In this document: positions 35,338 to 47,700 of the stretch, in pieces | Numbering within the stretch: the stretch's first letter is position 1 | Layout: every line of letters starts with the position of its first letter | Assembly (NCBI GenBank): GCA_948567375.1 | Contig: OX419760.1 | Span: forward strand, 47,926,001-47,990,000 | Reading direction: 5' to 3' | DNA from: Lunularia cruciata | Lineage: Eukaryota; Streptophyta; Marchantiopsida; Lunulariales; Lunulariaceae | Length of the DNA: 64,000 nucleotides | Notes under the pieces: model-generated | What the model saw: only the letters and a program-made list of their open reading frames with translations | The model's database searches: none | Told to the model about the DNA's origin: nothing | Program-made: the position numbers and the translations under genes

Positions 35338-35793
35338 TCACAAAAAAAGTGTGGACTTCATGTTAGGGAGTCCAACATCCTTAGCTAATCTTTGTAGCCA
35401 TATCGCCTCTTTGGCAGCCTTGGTTGTTGCCATATATTTTGTCTCTGTACTAGAAAGAGCAACAGTAGATTGGAGAGTAGACTTCCAACTTAATGCACCA
35501 CCAACAAGTGTAAATCTTGTTATAGACCTTCTCTTATCCAAGTCTCCAGCAAAATCAAAATCTACATACCCTGGAATTTCTCCTTCTTGGTCCTTCTCCA
35601 CACCAAAGGTAATGCCAATATTTATAGTCCCTTTCAAGTAACAAAGTATACACTTCAAAACTTCCCAATGTTGTTTCATTGGATTTGCCATGTATCTACT
35701 CACCATACTCACAACATATGGGATGTCTGGTCTAGTGCATACCATAGCATACATTAAACTCCCAAACGCACTAGCATAAGGAATATTTGACAT
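35338..35793 (-). pseudogene. Copia RNase H
   Basis: A 151-codon frame: PYASAFGSLMYAMVCTRPDI, YVVSMVSRYMANP, GYVDFDFAGDLDKRRS, ALSWKSTLQSTVALSSTE and the following EAIWL segment. This is the typical copia RNase H series; the usual 'YADADWAGD' appears as YVDFDFAGD. The upstream stop separates it from RT. Confidence 0.85.
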
Positions 35794-35938
35794 TACTTTT
35801 CTCTCCTCTTCATTTTATGGACATTGCTCCAATGATATCCTGACAATGATATATCTTGATATCAATGATATCAATGACTTGCCATTGGAGTGCTCATTGG
35901 TTGTGCATTCTCCATGCCAAACCTAGCAAGTAATTTTT

Positions 35939-36730
35939 TCAAATATCTCCTTTGGGATATCCATAACTTCCCTTGCTCCTATCCTGGTGGAGTTCAATCC
36001 CAAGCACACTCTTTGAAGAACCCAAGTCCTTCATATCAAACTCCTTACCAAGTTGTGCTTTCAATTTCTCCACCTCAACCATATCCTCCAAAGCAATCAA
36101 CATATCATCCACATATAGTACCAAGATGATTAAATCAAATACTTTAGGTCCATGTAGCTTCTTGAGGTACACACAACAATCTGATTCACTTTTGATATAT
36201 CCATACTTCAACATGAAAGCATAAAATTTCATGTACCAAAGCCTTGGACTTTATTTTAGTCCATATAAAGACTTTTGTAACATGCAAACTAGGTTCCGGT
36301 TCCTTGGTACCACAAAACCTGCATGTAAATCTCCTTCTCAAATTCTCCATGTAAAAAAGAAGCTGTAATATCTAGCTGCTTCAACTCCAAGTTATGCAAT
36401 GCAACTATTGCCAATAGTGCACAAATTGAAGAGATTTTTACCATTGGTGAAAAAATCTCATTGAAGTCAATACTTTCTTTTGGCTATAACCCTTTGTTAC
36501 AAGCTTTGCTCTGTATCGATCTCCACCAGATTTTGGAAGTCCTTCCTTCCTTCAAAATATCCATCTGCAACCAATTTCCTTCTTTCACGTAGGCAATTTT
36601 TCAAGTTTCCATGTTTGGTTTTTGGCCAAAGACTTCATCTCCTCTTCCATTGCACAATGCCACTTTTGAAATTCTCAATCTTGCATTGCTTCTTCATATG
36701 AAGAAGGTTCACCATTCTCCATAAGAAGAG
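35939..36730 (-). pseudogene. Copia reverse transcriptase
   Basis: The open part 35939-36232 has LKYGYIKSESDCCVY and the catalytic LYVDDMLIA (YVDD), then DMKDLGSSKSVLGIEL. Upstream sequence to about 36730 reads as earlier RT blocks only with stops and frameshifts. Confidence 0.8.
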
Positions 36731-37157
36731 CATAAGCTACAAATGAATCATCAAATCTCTTTGGAGTCCTTCTATCCCTATTTGGATACCTACATTCATG
36801 AATCACTTGTGGACTTTGCTCTTCTAATGGTTCACATGGTAGATCTACAAGAGGTGAGATGTCTTCATTTCCAAGATCAATATCTATCTTAACAAAATCT
36901 GACTGAATTCAATTTTTTTTCTTCTGTTATATTAATAGTCTCCATTGTGCTAGCCTCATCAAAAACTAAATCCCTACTCACAACAAGACAACACCTTTTT
37001 GGATCCATAATCTATATCCCTTTGTATCCTTCTCATATCCCAAGAATATACATTTTCTAGATTTGGGATATAACTTTGTCCTTTGTTCTTGTTGAATATG
37101 AACATAAGCTATGCATCCAAACATTCTTAGTGAAGAGTAATCAACATGCCAACTTAT

Positions 37158-37600
37158 CTATTTTTCCATAGGTGCCTTACACTCAATACCAGTAAAAGGA
37201 GAAATGTTTACAAAATGACAAGTTGTATTTAGAACTTTTGCCCAAAAACTCTTCTCCAATCCAATGTTGCTTAATATACTTCTTTCTTTCTCCAAGAGTG
37301 TACAATTTATATGCTCTACCACACCATTTTTTTGAGAAGTACCCAAAACGGTGAAGTGATGAATTATCTCTTCACTCTTACAATATCTATCAAACTCTCC
37401 AAATTTGTATTGTCCACCATTATCAGATCTCAAGTACTTCATTTTCTTTCTATTTTGTTTCTCCATCATCATCTTCCATTGTTTAAAGATAGAGAAGACC
37501 TCTAATTTTTGCTTCATGGTTTAGATCTATACTCTGCTAGAGTAATCATCAACCAAAAATACAAAATATAATGCTACAGATTTGAAGTAACAAGTGGAGT
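37158..37600 (-). pseudogene. Copia integrase core
   Basis: The frame 37158-37517 has KMKYLRSDNGGQY with the second catalytic Asp, and HFTVLGTSQKNGVVEHIN. The Glu position of the usual NG(V)AER motif reads NGVVEH, so Glu is kept but Arg is changed. It ends VNISPFTGIECKAP. Confidence 0.8.
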
Positions 37601-37754
37601 GCCCCAAACATCAGAATGCACATAGTCTAAAATTCCCTTTGTGCAATGAACTCCTGTGGAAAATCTTACACTCCATTGCTTTCTTATTACACAATGCTCC
37701 CAAAATTTTAACTTACAACTTTTAAGGCCCTTCAGAAGTTTTTGCTTGGACAAT

Positions 37755-38263
37755 TCACTTAAGATCTCTTTCACTCATATGACCCAAACTTAGGTGCCAT
37801 AACTTAGTAAGATCTTTGGGATCTTCATTTTCAGAAATAGTACTTTCCACTCCTCCAATAATGGTCTCTCCAACAAGCTCATAAATATTTCCTATCTTCT
37901 TGCTCTTCATTACAACCAATGCTCCTTTGATACCTTGAGTGGTCCATTGTCTACTCCCCACCTCCAACCATTTGAGTCCAAAGTGCCTAGTGATATCAAA
38001 TTCTTCGATTAACTCATGAACATGCCTCACATCAACAAGAGTCATCACAATACCATCAAACATTTTAATGCATATTGTACAAATGCAATGCAAATAGCTT
38101 TCCAAGCCATGTTGTTCCCCATTGTTACAGATCCTCCATTGAATGGTTTGTACTCATGAAACCACTTCTTATTTGGACACATATGGTAAGAGCAATCTGA
38201 GTCCAACATCAATGACTCCTCAAATTTATCTTTGTCTTGGGTAACACATAGAACATCATCCAC
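37755..38263 (-). pseudogene. Copia protease and GAG-pre-integrase
   Basis: The protease segment LMLDSDCSYHMCPN (about 38170-38215) has DSD where DSG is expected. LWHLSLGHMSERDLK near 37765-37810 is the GAG-pre-integrase zinc motif. A frameshift near 38075 separates the two frames. Confidence 0.75.
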
Positions 38264-38940
38264 AACACCAGATGACTCAGCAATACTCGGTTGATCTGAG
38301 AGTTGACCTTTATCTTTGTTGGACTCAATCCTCTTGTTGTTACAATCCTTCTTGAAATGTCCAACCTTCCCACAAATCCAGCACTTGCCTTTGAAACCTC
38401 CAGTTCTAGACTTGGATCTTTATTTACTCCTGATCTCTCTCTCTCTCTCTCTCCTCTGATAAATAGAGCCTCTAGATTTGTCTTTTCTTGGTTGGGTCTT
38501 TTTTGCATCTCATTGGACAATAATGTTGAAGTGACCTCCTCACAATTTATATCATCCTTCCCATATAGAAGAGTTGTGACCAGATGCTCATATGAAGGAG
38601 AAAGTGAAGTCAATAACAGCAATGCCTTATCCTCCTCTTCTAACTTAACCTCTATGCTCATCAACTCACAAATAATTTTGTTGAAAGCATTGAGGCACTC
38701 CATAATACTTTTGCCCTCTTTCATCCGCAACATATACAACTTCTGTTTAAGATACAGTCTATTCATCAATGACTTGGTCATATAAAGATTTTCCAATTTG
38801 GCCCATAGTTTTGGTGCAGATTCCTCATTCATAACATTGTATAGCACTTCATCAGCAAGGTTCAACCAAATAGTGCTAATAGCTCTGAGAGATGCATCTT
38901 CATCTTCCTCATCCTCATCACTTTTGTCCTCCTATGTTTT
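38209..38940 (-). pseudogene. Copia gag with zinc knuckle
   Basis: The frame 38209-38865 begins at MNLADEVLYNV and includes WAKLENLYMTKSLMNRLYLK, YEHLVTTLLYGKD and SNEMQKRPNQEK, the UBN2/copia gag pattern. A (GA)n run (minus strand; 38431-38456) encodes the ERERER stretch. The knuckle CWICGKVGHFKKDC is readable at about 38345-38390 in a neighbouring frame, so a frameshift lies between. Confidence 0.8.
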
Positions 38941-39157
38941 CTTTAGTGCTCTATGCAGTCATTGTTGGACAAGAAGGTCCTTCATCTTCAGCTGCCAAAG
39001 TCTAAAAAAATTTTCCCACCTAATTTCTCCACTGCAAATTTAGCATTTGATATGGATATCACCCCTCCCATTGCTTTGCTGTGGACTTGCTTCTTGACCC
39101 TCTTCACTGCACCCTCATATCTCAAGACACTCTTCAGGACCAACTAAACTCTAATAG

Positions 39158-39436
39158 AAAACACAGTCCCCAAGACCTCTCCCAATAGCACGTCACAAAC
39201 CACATTAAACTGAAATCAAAGGACAACAAGAAATAACCTGGCTCACTTCTCATCCCGGAAATAGACTCACACCAAGCATTGAAGATTGGTTCACCCCAAT
39301 CTTCAATAAATATATATATATATAACTAACAGGTACATCAGATTGAACTTCTAGACAAATAACTGCCCCGCATTGCATGTGTTTCATCAGTTAGGTTTGC
39401 TCTTGCTCTTGAACAGTAGTCAGTGATAACAAGCCA
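39158..39436 (-). repeat. Copia 5' LTR
   Basis: About 280 bp, with a (TA)n run (about 39309-39322) at the TATA-like position. The sequence next to it on the internal side (reverse complement of 'ctctaatag') resembles a mutated iMet PBS. Confidence 0.65.
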
Positions 39437-41802
39437 GGTTATATTCTATGAGGTGCGCTACGTTTTTTAGTGTGGAGCTGTGTGCTTGTATTTTTCCAAG
39501 ACCTGTGTCATGTGAAATAGCACACCAGTCCAAATCATCATTGTCACTGTCGTGAACCTTAGGACTGTTGGTAAGCCAAAGGAGCCTCGATATATGACCG
39601 AATATCGTGTGATGCTTCTTGGACAAGTCCAGACGTATCAGTTTGAAGTGAACGTTCTCTGTTGAAAGCAAAGCAAAGCATATGGGAGAGCGCCAACGTC
39701 GAGCACAGTCTAAACGCAGCCATACGCATGGAATGATCCGCAACGTCGAGATGTAAGATATCTGTACAGTTACCACTTTGCTTCGATCTAAGCAAAGGAC
39801 AAGGGCACCTTTTGGTCTGATATCAACTGTTGCCAGAGCTACAGATACAGAAGGTTCTCCACACCAATACCAGCATGCTATGACATATTGTTGGCAGTGT
39901 CCCAACCGGTGGTGGAAGTGGACGAAAGGGAGAAGAACGGGGCGTACATGTCATGTAAATCACCACTCTTTTTCTATTTGAACTCCGGGTTTCATTGGAA
40001 CACTATAAACAGTACCCTCAACTCTTTCCTTGGGCTGAGGATATTCCTTCATTTATGTTATGCCAATCTTGATCGATTGTTCAGAAACTGTGATGTCGCA
40101 CGCCAAAATTGGTATCATAACGGAATCCCACGCGATTGCAAGTCACAACTATCACGTGACTCAGGCCCAACTCACCAGACACTGTTGACATGAACGAATG
40201 AGAGCAAGTAACAACAGCATTGCTCCGGAGCCTTCAATGGGTTGGAACTCAATGTCAACCAGCTCTGGTACCCAGCACATGAACCATTTTTTGACTAAGA
40301 TAGAGAACTTGGGTTGTGAATTGACTCTAACCGCAGCAGTATGGAGGAAACATTTTCACGAGTTGAAATCAAAGACGACCCAAGGTCAAGAAACAACATG
40401 CAGTGAAATTGGGAGGTGGATTTTGTAGCCTGAGACTTTGAAGTCTCTGTCGAGCTGGAGCTGCAGCCCCTGAAGTAATTGCAATGCCGTGAAGCAAAAA
40501 ACACTTTCCTCGGTACATGTACGTACACTTTCCTCCAAAGAAATAGAATTTAGCTTCAAGGTCATCATGTTATTATCATGACCCCGAGCACCGTCCCGTT
40601 CGCCATCACTCTTAACTTTCTGATACATTGCTGAAGCAATAGAGGTAGCCATTTTATCAACAATCTCGTCCCTTCCTCTTCCGGTTCTGATGTTCATACT
40701 GTTCACACCTTTTTCTCATAATATCACCGTACGACGTTGCTTCTGTTGCCCATACATGCTAAGTGTGGGGAATCAGAGTGTGTCCTATGATAGCTCGAAG
40801 TGATTACACGCCTTTCCATGATTCCTAACTGGACATAAACAATGTCAAGCTTATAATCTACCTGCCTCCCCGAATATCAACTAATGTGATGATGGAGAAG
40901 ACATTCCACAGACCCAGGGCATCTGCCCTGCCCTGCCCTGAGATCATGTGAACTCATAAATCATCATAGTATCCAATTGCAAGATGAGATTTGATCCTTG
41001 TTAAGTCCAGCTTCTTCTGATGATTAACATCGTGCCCACTCTTCTCCCGATGAGATAAATGTACACTAATCATACTAAACTAACACCGAACATGTCAAGG
41101 CCGTTGAAAATTCCATCCCAAGTTGTTCACTTGCTGTACACCTTGCACTGATGAGCTTATGAACTTCGTTTTAGACTCTCGATCATGAAGATAATAACAT
41201 TTTGAGAAACTAATTCATATTGTTGCATGGATTGAAACTGGAGTCCATGATTTTACGTCTATCTAGATTGGTAATTATATGAAACTTCCTTAATAGATTG
41301 GGGAGATCTTCCCCCACTATGAAGGGGTAAGTGCTCGGAATTGGTCCCTTTGACCAACTTCTAATTCTACAGACAATTCAAATATATCTGCATGACTTAG
41401 ACACTTCTACATTCAAGCGTGGATTCAACCGTTGCTTCTGAAAAGGATGAAATAGATAACTTCAGAAAATAATCATTTCTATCCCTAACTGGCGGCTTGA
41501 AACCTATAATCAAGATCAAATTACACCTTCTTCTGCAGTTTTTGTTTGTCTTTCTTATATAAAGCTCACCACGGTGATGGGAAAGGAGTTTCGGCGCAAG
41601 GTATTAAGAACATTACTGGGCTTGTAGCCAGCCAACAATGACTTCTGGACCTACTAATTGACTACCACGTAATATTGAAGAAATGATGGCTGGTATGATG
41701 ACTTCTTGATCACCACTTGGGGTTAACGTGGTTCAAAGTAAGCTTTTGAAACTATTATGAGAAAAGAAAACTCAAACCATCTGAAACTGTTTAGAAGTAC
41801 AC
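39437..41802. other. Intergenic, nothing recognised
   Basis: Several short overlapping open frames (the longest 39420-39905 on minus) have no motif or splice chain that I can recognise. There is a triple CCCTG run at about 40928-40943. Confidence 0.5.
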
Positions 41803-42057
41803 TACACTCCCTTCGTCCCTTCGTTCAAAGTGTTTGACGCATCGACTGATTCTCCAGGGACTAAAGTTTCTCATAATTGAATCTAATCAAATTCATTTTG
41901 AATCCATTTTTTCGTATTGAATCCCATCGTGAACTTTCTAGTGAGAAACACGAGTAAAAGTGACAAGGATATGATGAAAGAAAGAATAACGATTTGTATG
42001 TGTCACATCGTGTGGTTTTACAAACGCAGATATGTATTAAAGGAAGGAGGGAGTAGT
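41803..42057. mobile_element. Stowaway-like MITE candidate
   Basis: About 250 bp, non-coding, with TACACTCCCTTCGTCCC at the left and, in reverse complement, TACTCCCTCCTTCC at the right. CTCCCTCCGT termini next to TA are characteristic of Stowaway (Tc1/mariner-derived) MITEs. The TIR match is short and imperfect. Confidence 0.5.
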
Positions 42058-42239
42058 ACGAACTATGTACACATATTTCATATGCACATAGGAATAAGTA
42101 CTTTAGTCTAAACACCTAAGAATCATTTAGATTGTCCATAGAGGTCCTTTCGACGACACATCTCCATGCGTTTACTAAGTAAAGGAGATGTGGGTACAGT
42201 ACTAAAAAGGAGCACATGAGATGAACTGTCCACAATATT

Positions 42240-42445
42240 AAAATGGCAGTAACTCGCACGAAGGCACCGGCGAAATGGACTGGGTGGTATTTGAGGGAAG
42301 GGAGACATGGAAAACGAGAGACTCTATTGGAGACAGATCAGCAAAATGGCAGTAACTCGCACGAAGGCACCGGCGAAATGGACTGGGTGGTATTTGAGGG
42401 AAGGGAGACATGGAAAACGAGAGACTCTATTGGAGACAGATCAGA
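42240..42445 (+). repeat. Perfect 103-bp tandem duplication
   Basis: 42240-42342 is repeated at 42343-42445 without a mismatch that I can see, so it is recent or an assembly artefact. Confidence 0.9.
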
Positions 42446-44770
42446 TCATATATTAAACAAATACGTCCATGTATAAACTATGTTTCCGTCTCTCTCAAAT
42501 CACAATGACACTGGCTACCTGAACCCACAAAAAAACGTGCAATCTAGATGTTTTCTGGCACAATTTTGGTGCAGGAGACTGGTTGTTTCATGGGCTTTGA
42601 ACATTGCGTGCACTGTAGTGACGAGAGATAGGTGGTTCGACTTTAAGGTCCGAGTCAATCGATCGTTTGTTTAAGTATATTGGATTTTCTCGTTATCATG
42701 ACGTCGGGAAATGATTCCATTCTAGTTTGTTTGCTTTTCCTCTCTTCGGTCTGTTGTGATTGAGTAGTTGCTTCTTGTAGCAATACTCTTGCACATCCAC
42801 TAACGGTATGATATGCACATGGAGATGCAAACTTGTCGGGGTTCTTACTTTTGGTGAATGTGCAGAAAGTGGGAACCGAACAGCAAGTCAAAGAAGAGTG
42901 TGACCGAGGCCCTTAACATGCTTTCACCTAAAAAGATACAGTTTTTACAGTTCTCCGGTATTCAAAGGGCTTTGAAAGTGAGCTCCCTTTCTGGAACTCC
43001 TCAAGTCCAGGTCTGGCCAAATCTTGACGCTCAGTATTTGACTTTACTTTGCTCGCTGTTGAATGGTGATTTCAACGTTGTTGACACAGAGGAATGCAGG
43101 GATTGGCAGTATCTGAGATCCCAATCCTAATCCCAATTTGGCGTTGGGGAGGACGGCCGTCAGAATTGCTTTTCCTGTGCTTCAAGTCTTCAGCAGGTTT
43201 AGAGAGCTCGTAAGTAGGATTGACATCAACGTCAAGCCTCGGATTTTTGGTTTTTTATTGTTCGCCTCAATACACTTCATTCATTTCACAGCTTTCATAG
43301 CTGGGGGATGGGTCGGCCGAGACGCAGCTTTGTCCGTATACAGAACATAACTAAGACTATACATCCGGCGACCGCTTACAGCATAATGCAGTGCTTCATC
43401 CTGAATCAGTGGAGGTGATGCTCCACATGCTCAATCAGTGGAGATAAATTTCTGATATGATTCATTAAAGTAAGTTAGTATCGATCAATGGATGATGAGA
43501 AGAAAATTGATAATTTAGCTGGCTTGCCTGTGCTGATCAGATTGAGTTGAGAAAGTAAAAATACAGTAGCCTCCAAGAGCTGCTGTTGTTGTCTCGTGAC
43601 AGAAGTTCATTAGATGGTAGACAGTCCGAAATGGTATCCGGGGTGAACTATAGCTGAAACTTGTCACAAGATGCGTCTGTAATTAAGAGGAGATGAGATT
43701 GGATGATAGTATTTTATCGTAAACTCTGCACAGTGTATAGGTAAACAGAACATACACTCTGACTTTGCAACCTTCCAAACAATTGTGCGACAAAAATCAC
43801 CTGAAGCAAAAGAGAATCTGTTGACTAATCATGCAACTGGTGATTTAATTGTCACCTGTGGATGGCTCCTAGTCTCAATCTATTTCTTCAGCGGTGGGAT
43901 TTTGTCTTTGATCCTAAATAATTAGACCACAGACGTTACACAAAATGAATGAAACATATGACATTAGATAAAGTACATAGATAAACAATTGGTGACCACA
44001 GGCAGAATCGAAGCGCTAAAAGTTCACCATGTTACTACAACTTATCATGCATGAAAGATGAAGACAGCACAAACGATGATCGACTGTGAGAACCGCAGTA
44101 CTTACGTCAATCACATGTTCGTGCTATCAATGATTCGGCAAAAGCCCTTCACCACTCAAGATTTCCCTAAATGTCTCTCAAGAAGAGAGTAAGCACTGGT
44201 GAAGTTACATACAGCAGATACCTTGGATACATTGACATATGCATTTAAGCATTTATACCCTGAAAGAGCTTGCCAAGGATAGACCGGGCAAAGGCCGCAA
44301 GGTCATTCAACTACATCTAAGATAACATTATAGACCCTGCAGTCGACTGTTTCCACTACCCATACAAGAATAGACCTCATGAGTGTCCATGAAAACGACC
44401 ATGCTAAGATCACATAAATCCGACACCACCTTAATTTAAAAACATCATGTAAAGTGCAACCGAAAGGGTTGTTCGCCATCGGAGGTCACACCTCAAGATA
44501 TGTGGTTACTCACCACGTTTAGCTTTAAAAGAAGCAGTGCTACCATTCGCCAGGTAGTGGATCAACCGGACTTGCACTCACCTTACAAGTTGACGACCTA
44601 ACAGCAATTACAAAATGGTGACTTATTACCTCATGCCAGATTAACTAATCTCTGGGAAATTAATCTATTTTACACGCTACCGTAATTAACGCACTTTCCA
44701 ACTCTCAACTGAATATGCAAATTTCTCAAGGGACCCACCCTCTAGAAGGGCTGAAAGTCCGGGCGTCCCC
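42446..44770. other. Intergenic, downstream of the RhoGAP gene
   Basis: No gene recognised. Short frames at 42858-43130 and 43138-43350 on plus have no known motif. The part nearest 44770 should hold the RhoGAP 3' UTR; no clear poly(A) signal was chosen. Confidence 0.45.
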
Positions 44771-47700
44771 CTAGCTTCCCAGTTCTGACCAGACAACCTC
44801 AATGGCATCAGCAAATACAGCGTTGTGTTGGTCTATCAAACATTGTACAGCTTCCACGATTGCAAAATCAACTGAGAGAGGCTCATCGTCATCCAGGGGT
44901 ATCTGTGCTGATAAATCTCCATTTCGGTCATCGTTGTGTCCATTTAGATCTCCTCCTGAGGAAAAGCCAACGCAGAGTACAATCAGTACCCGCAGCATCT
45001 ACGGCCAAACAAACTAGAAGTACTGGAAGAAAAACTGAACAACGAAAGTCTCTCATTTAGTGCCCACCATCAAGTTGACGCCACTCGTCATCAACGCCAT
45101 CCACGTTCACCACAACAGAAACGTGTCGAGACTGATGTTGTGGAGATTTGAGACCATCCTCTGACAAAGCTGCAGCCTCTTCCCGGGGACGTTCAATTAC
45201 AGGCGTCAAACGAGATGACCTGAAGCTCCCTGCTGCCAATGGCCTCGACTTCCCGGACAGAGATGACTTCATTTTCCCTCTTTGCCAAAGCAAAGCTGGA
45301 GCAAGTTCGAAGGCAAGACTGTGAGAGTCCATCTGAATAATGTCACGTCAATGTCAAAATTTTTGAGAGTGAATTTAAATTGCACTCCCAGCAAATCACA
45401 AAGTACGAAACAGCAACAACTTTTCAAAGCAACTGTACATTTCGGGAGTAATTATCCAAACTGTGATCCAGTATGACGATTGAAACTAAGAGCTCTGTGG
45501 CCTAGGGTCACCCACCTTATTCACGGTAGACTTTTGGCTGATCCGCAGCAACAAAGCAGTGAGGCATTCCAAAGTGAAATAGTTGGCCGGGGGAAGAGCG
45601 GATACTAGCTGACGTAATCTGACTACATTCCCACGAGCACTAACAAAAGCATCATACTGCTCAAACATGAGAATAGGCTCCGGCAGCATGTGCAGGAAAA
45701 CCTTCAGTAGAGCTGCCACATCAATTGGGCTGGCCCCTTGTAGTGCCGCAGTAGGGTCTGAAAGATATGCGTAGGTGTCATAAGCAAAAGTTGAAACACA
45801 CCATACATTAACCAGAAAAATCAACCAAGTACACATGGGCCGTACAAACATGGACAAATGCCAGTGTTTTATAGTAATACCTGAGCGATATGTGTTATGC
45901 GTCAGTAGGAACGTGTAGTGTTACTTAATCGACGTCAACCAAGCAGAGAGGTAAATAACTCTTGAAGCAAACAGTTAACTGACCTTCATTAAGAGATGCT
46001 ATAAGCCGATCCACTACTCGGTGATTTCCATCTTTTTTGAATATGTATTCAGCATTTAGTCCTGCGATTGTAAAACCAATGTTTAAAACCCTCTGATCAC
46101 GATACAACATAGCATCTAGATTCAGCATTTGAAACCTGAGAAATGAAAGTCCTTATGCTGCAAGGCTAAACAAGCCAAGATCTTACCTGATAAGACTAAA
46201 AAATCAACACACTTGATGACAATGGAAGGTATGGGTCGGGTGCTTTTCTGCCGTTGCACGAGAACCACGAGCGGGACCCCAAAAACTGTAAGATGGCGGA
46301 GACAGATAAGTTAAAATCTATAATCGAATTCTATTGTAAAGTCTACTTACAGCGAGGTGGAGGTGGATCTTTTAGGATTTACCTAGATGAGGAAATCTCA
46401 AATATATCGCGTGCTGAATTGGAACGTGAGGGTGAAAGTCTAGAGACCTGACTGATAGACTGAATTGTACCTAGCACTTTAGCTCCTAGATTCAACGAGA
46501 GAAGAGAAAAACAAGAGCACGTCTCTACAGAAAGACTCTATGCTGGTTCAGCTCAGCTCGAGGGCATAGAACTTAGGCCATTTTATGGATGAAGCACAAG
46601 ATCATCGGAAGAGTCTAATAGACATGAGAGAAGAGAATCCAAGAGGCTTGATCATCTGCAAGTCGAGTGAAGAAACTCCGTCAACAATAATAGAACAGGC
46701 TCTGTCCAAAACGCGATTACCAGAAATAAATACAGACATGACATAACTGCAGTTCACTCCCACTGCTGATTCTTTACAATCTATGGCCCTCCGTACTCTA
46801 TGAAGGTAGAGAATAGCAATTTTGCTTACCACCCTTGCCGCCAGCACCCTGCAGAAGGGAAACAGAAGAAGTTACAATCAAATTATTAGTGCTATGTGTT
46901 TTCTTAACTAACCGTATGCTTTAAGGGAGAACTCTCGCAGCTGAATTCAGTTGGACCATGGCCGAAGCACAACATCATCCATATTTTCAGTTCTGGTAAG
47001 AAACAAGTGGCAGTACACACCTTTTGGCGCCAGTCTTGAATTAAGATTTTGCTACGTTGAGCAGCTTTCCTTGCAGCCTGAATACCGACAGGAAACTATT
47101 ATCCCTCTTCCTATTAAACTTATGAAACTTGAGATTATTAGATGCAAAAACTTTTCACCAACAATGTTACAGTAGATAATTAGGAAGTTCGAAGTTAACG
47201 TGGCAAAGGGGCTAGGCTCCTTGGCCAACAACATATGCTTTCGCTGGAATTACAGCCTTCCTGGAATCCGGAGTAATACCGTACGACTATCCAATCAACA
47301 GATATTTCGACACACAAGAATCTAACGTTGTCCAAGATTATTTGATAGACAAACTGAAACCGATCACCAGGCTTCTTCCTGGCAACCCAGGAGATCCAGG
47401 TGAAAATCTCATAACTCATTCCGAACAGTATCGATAATTATCTTGTTCATGCATGATTGGTGCAGATTGCTTACTCCTCTTTACAGGTTTGTAAAAGAGC
47501 AATAATCACCACATATATAGTCGGACGTAAGGAAGCTTGATTATGCATTCCTATTATTGTCGCTGCCCATTTGCAGCGAGACATAAAGGCAAGGACCGAC
47601 ACTGTATACAAATGAATGCTCTACCCCCTGTGAAGTTCCCAGAGGATGAGCTTACCTCTTCAACTTTAATCTTTCCAACAGCAAGTTTCTCTTTTGTCTC

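Larger units (their letters stand above)
34617..39436 (-). mobile_element. Ty1/copia retrotransposon, decayed
   Basis: On the minus strand: 5' LTR (39436 to 39158), degenerate PBS, gag with CCHC knuckle, protease, integrase, RT and RNase H, then 3' LTR (about 35069 to 34617). Integrase before RT is the copia order. The LTRs differ strongly in length (about 280 against about 450 bp) and sequence, and each domain has stops or frameshifts, so the insertion is old. Confidence 0.85.

Noticed and set aside
38431-38460. CRISPR-like or regulatory CT repeat
   Set aside because: It is a simple (TC)n microsatellite inside the copia gag. No CRISPR array or tRNA/rRNA gene was seen anywhere in the window.
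38303-38785. 160-codon frame on plus
   Set aside because: Antisense shadow of the copia gag.
39420-39905. 161-codon open frame on minus
   Set aside because: It overlaps the copia LTR end and shows no motif; overlapping frames on both strands are similar in length.
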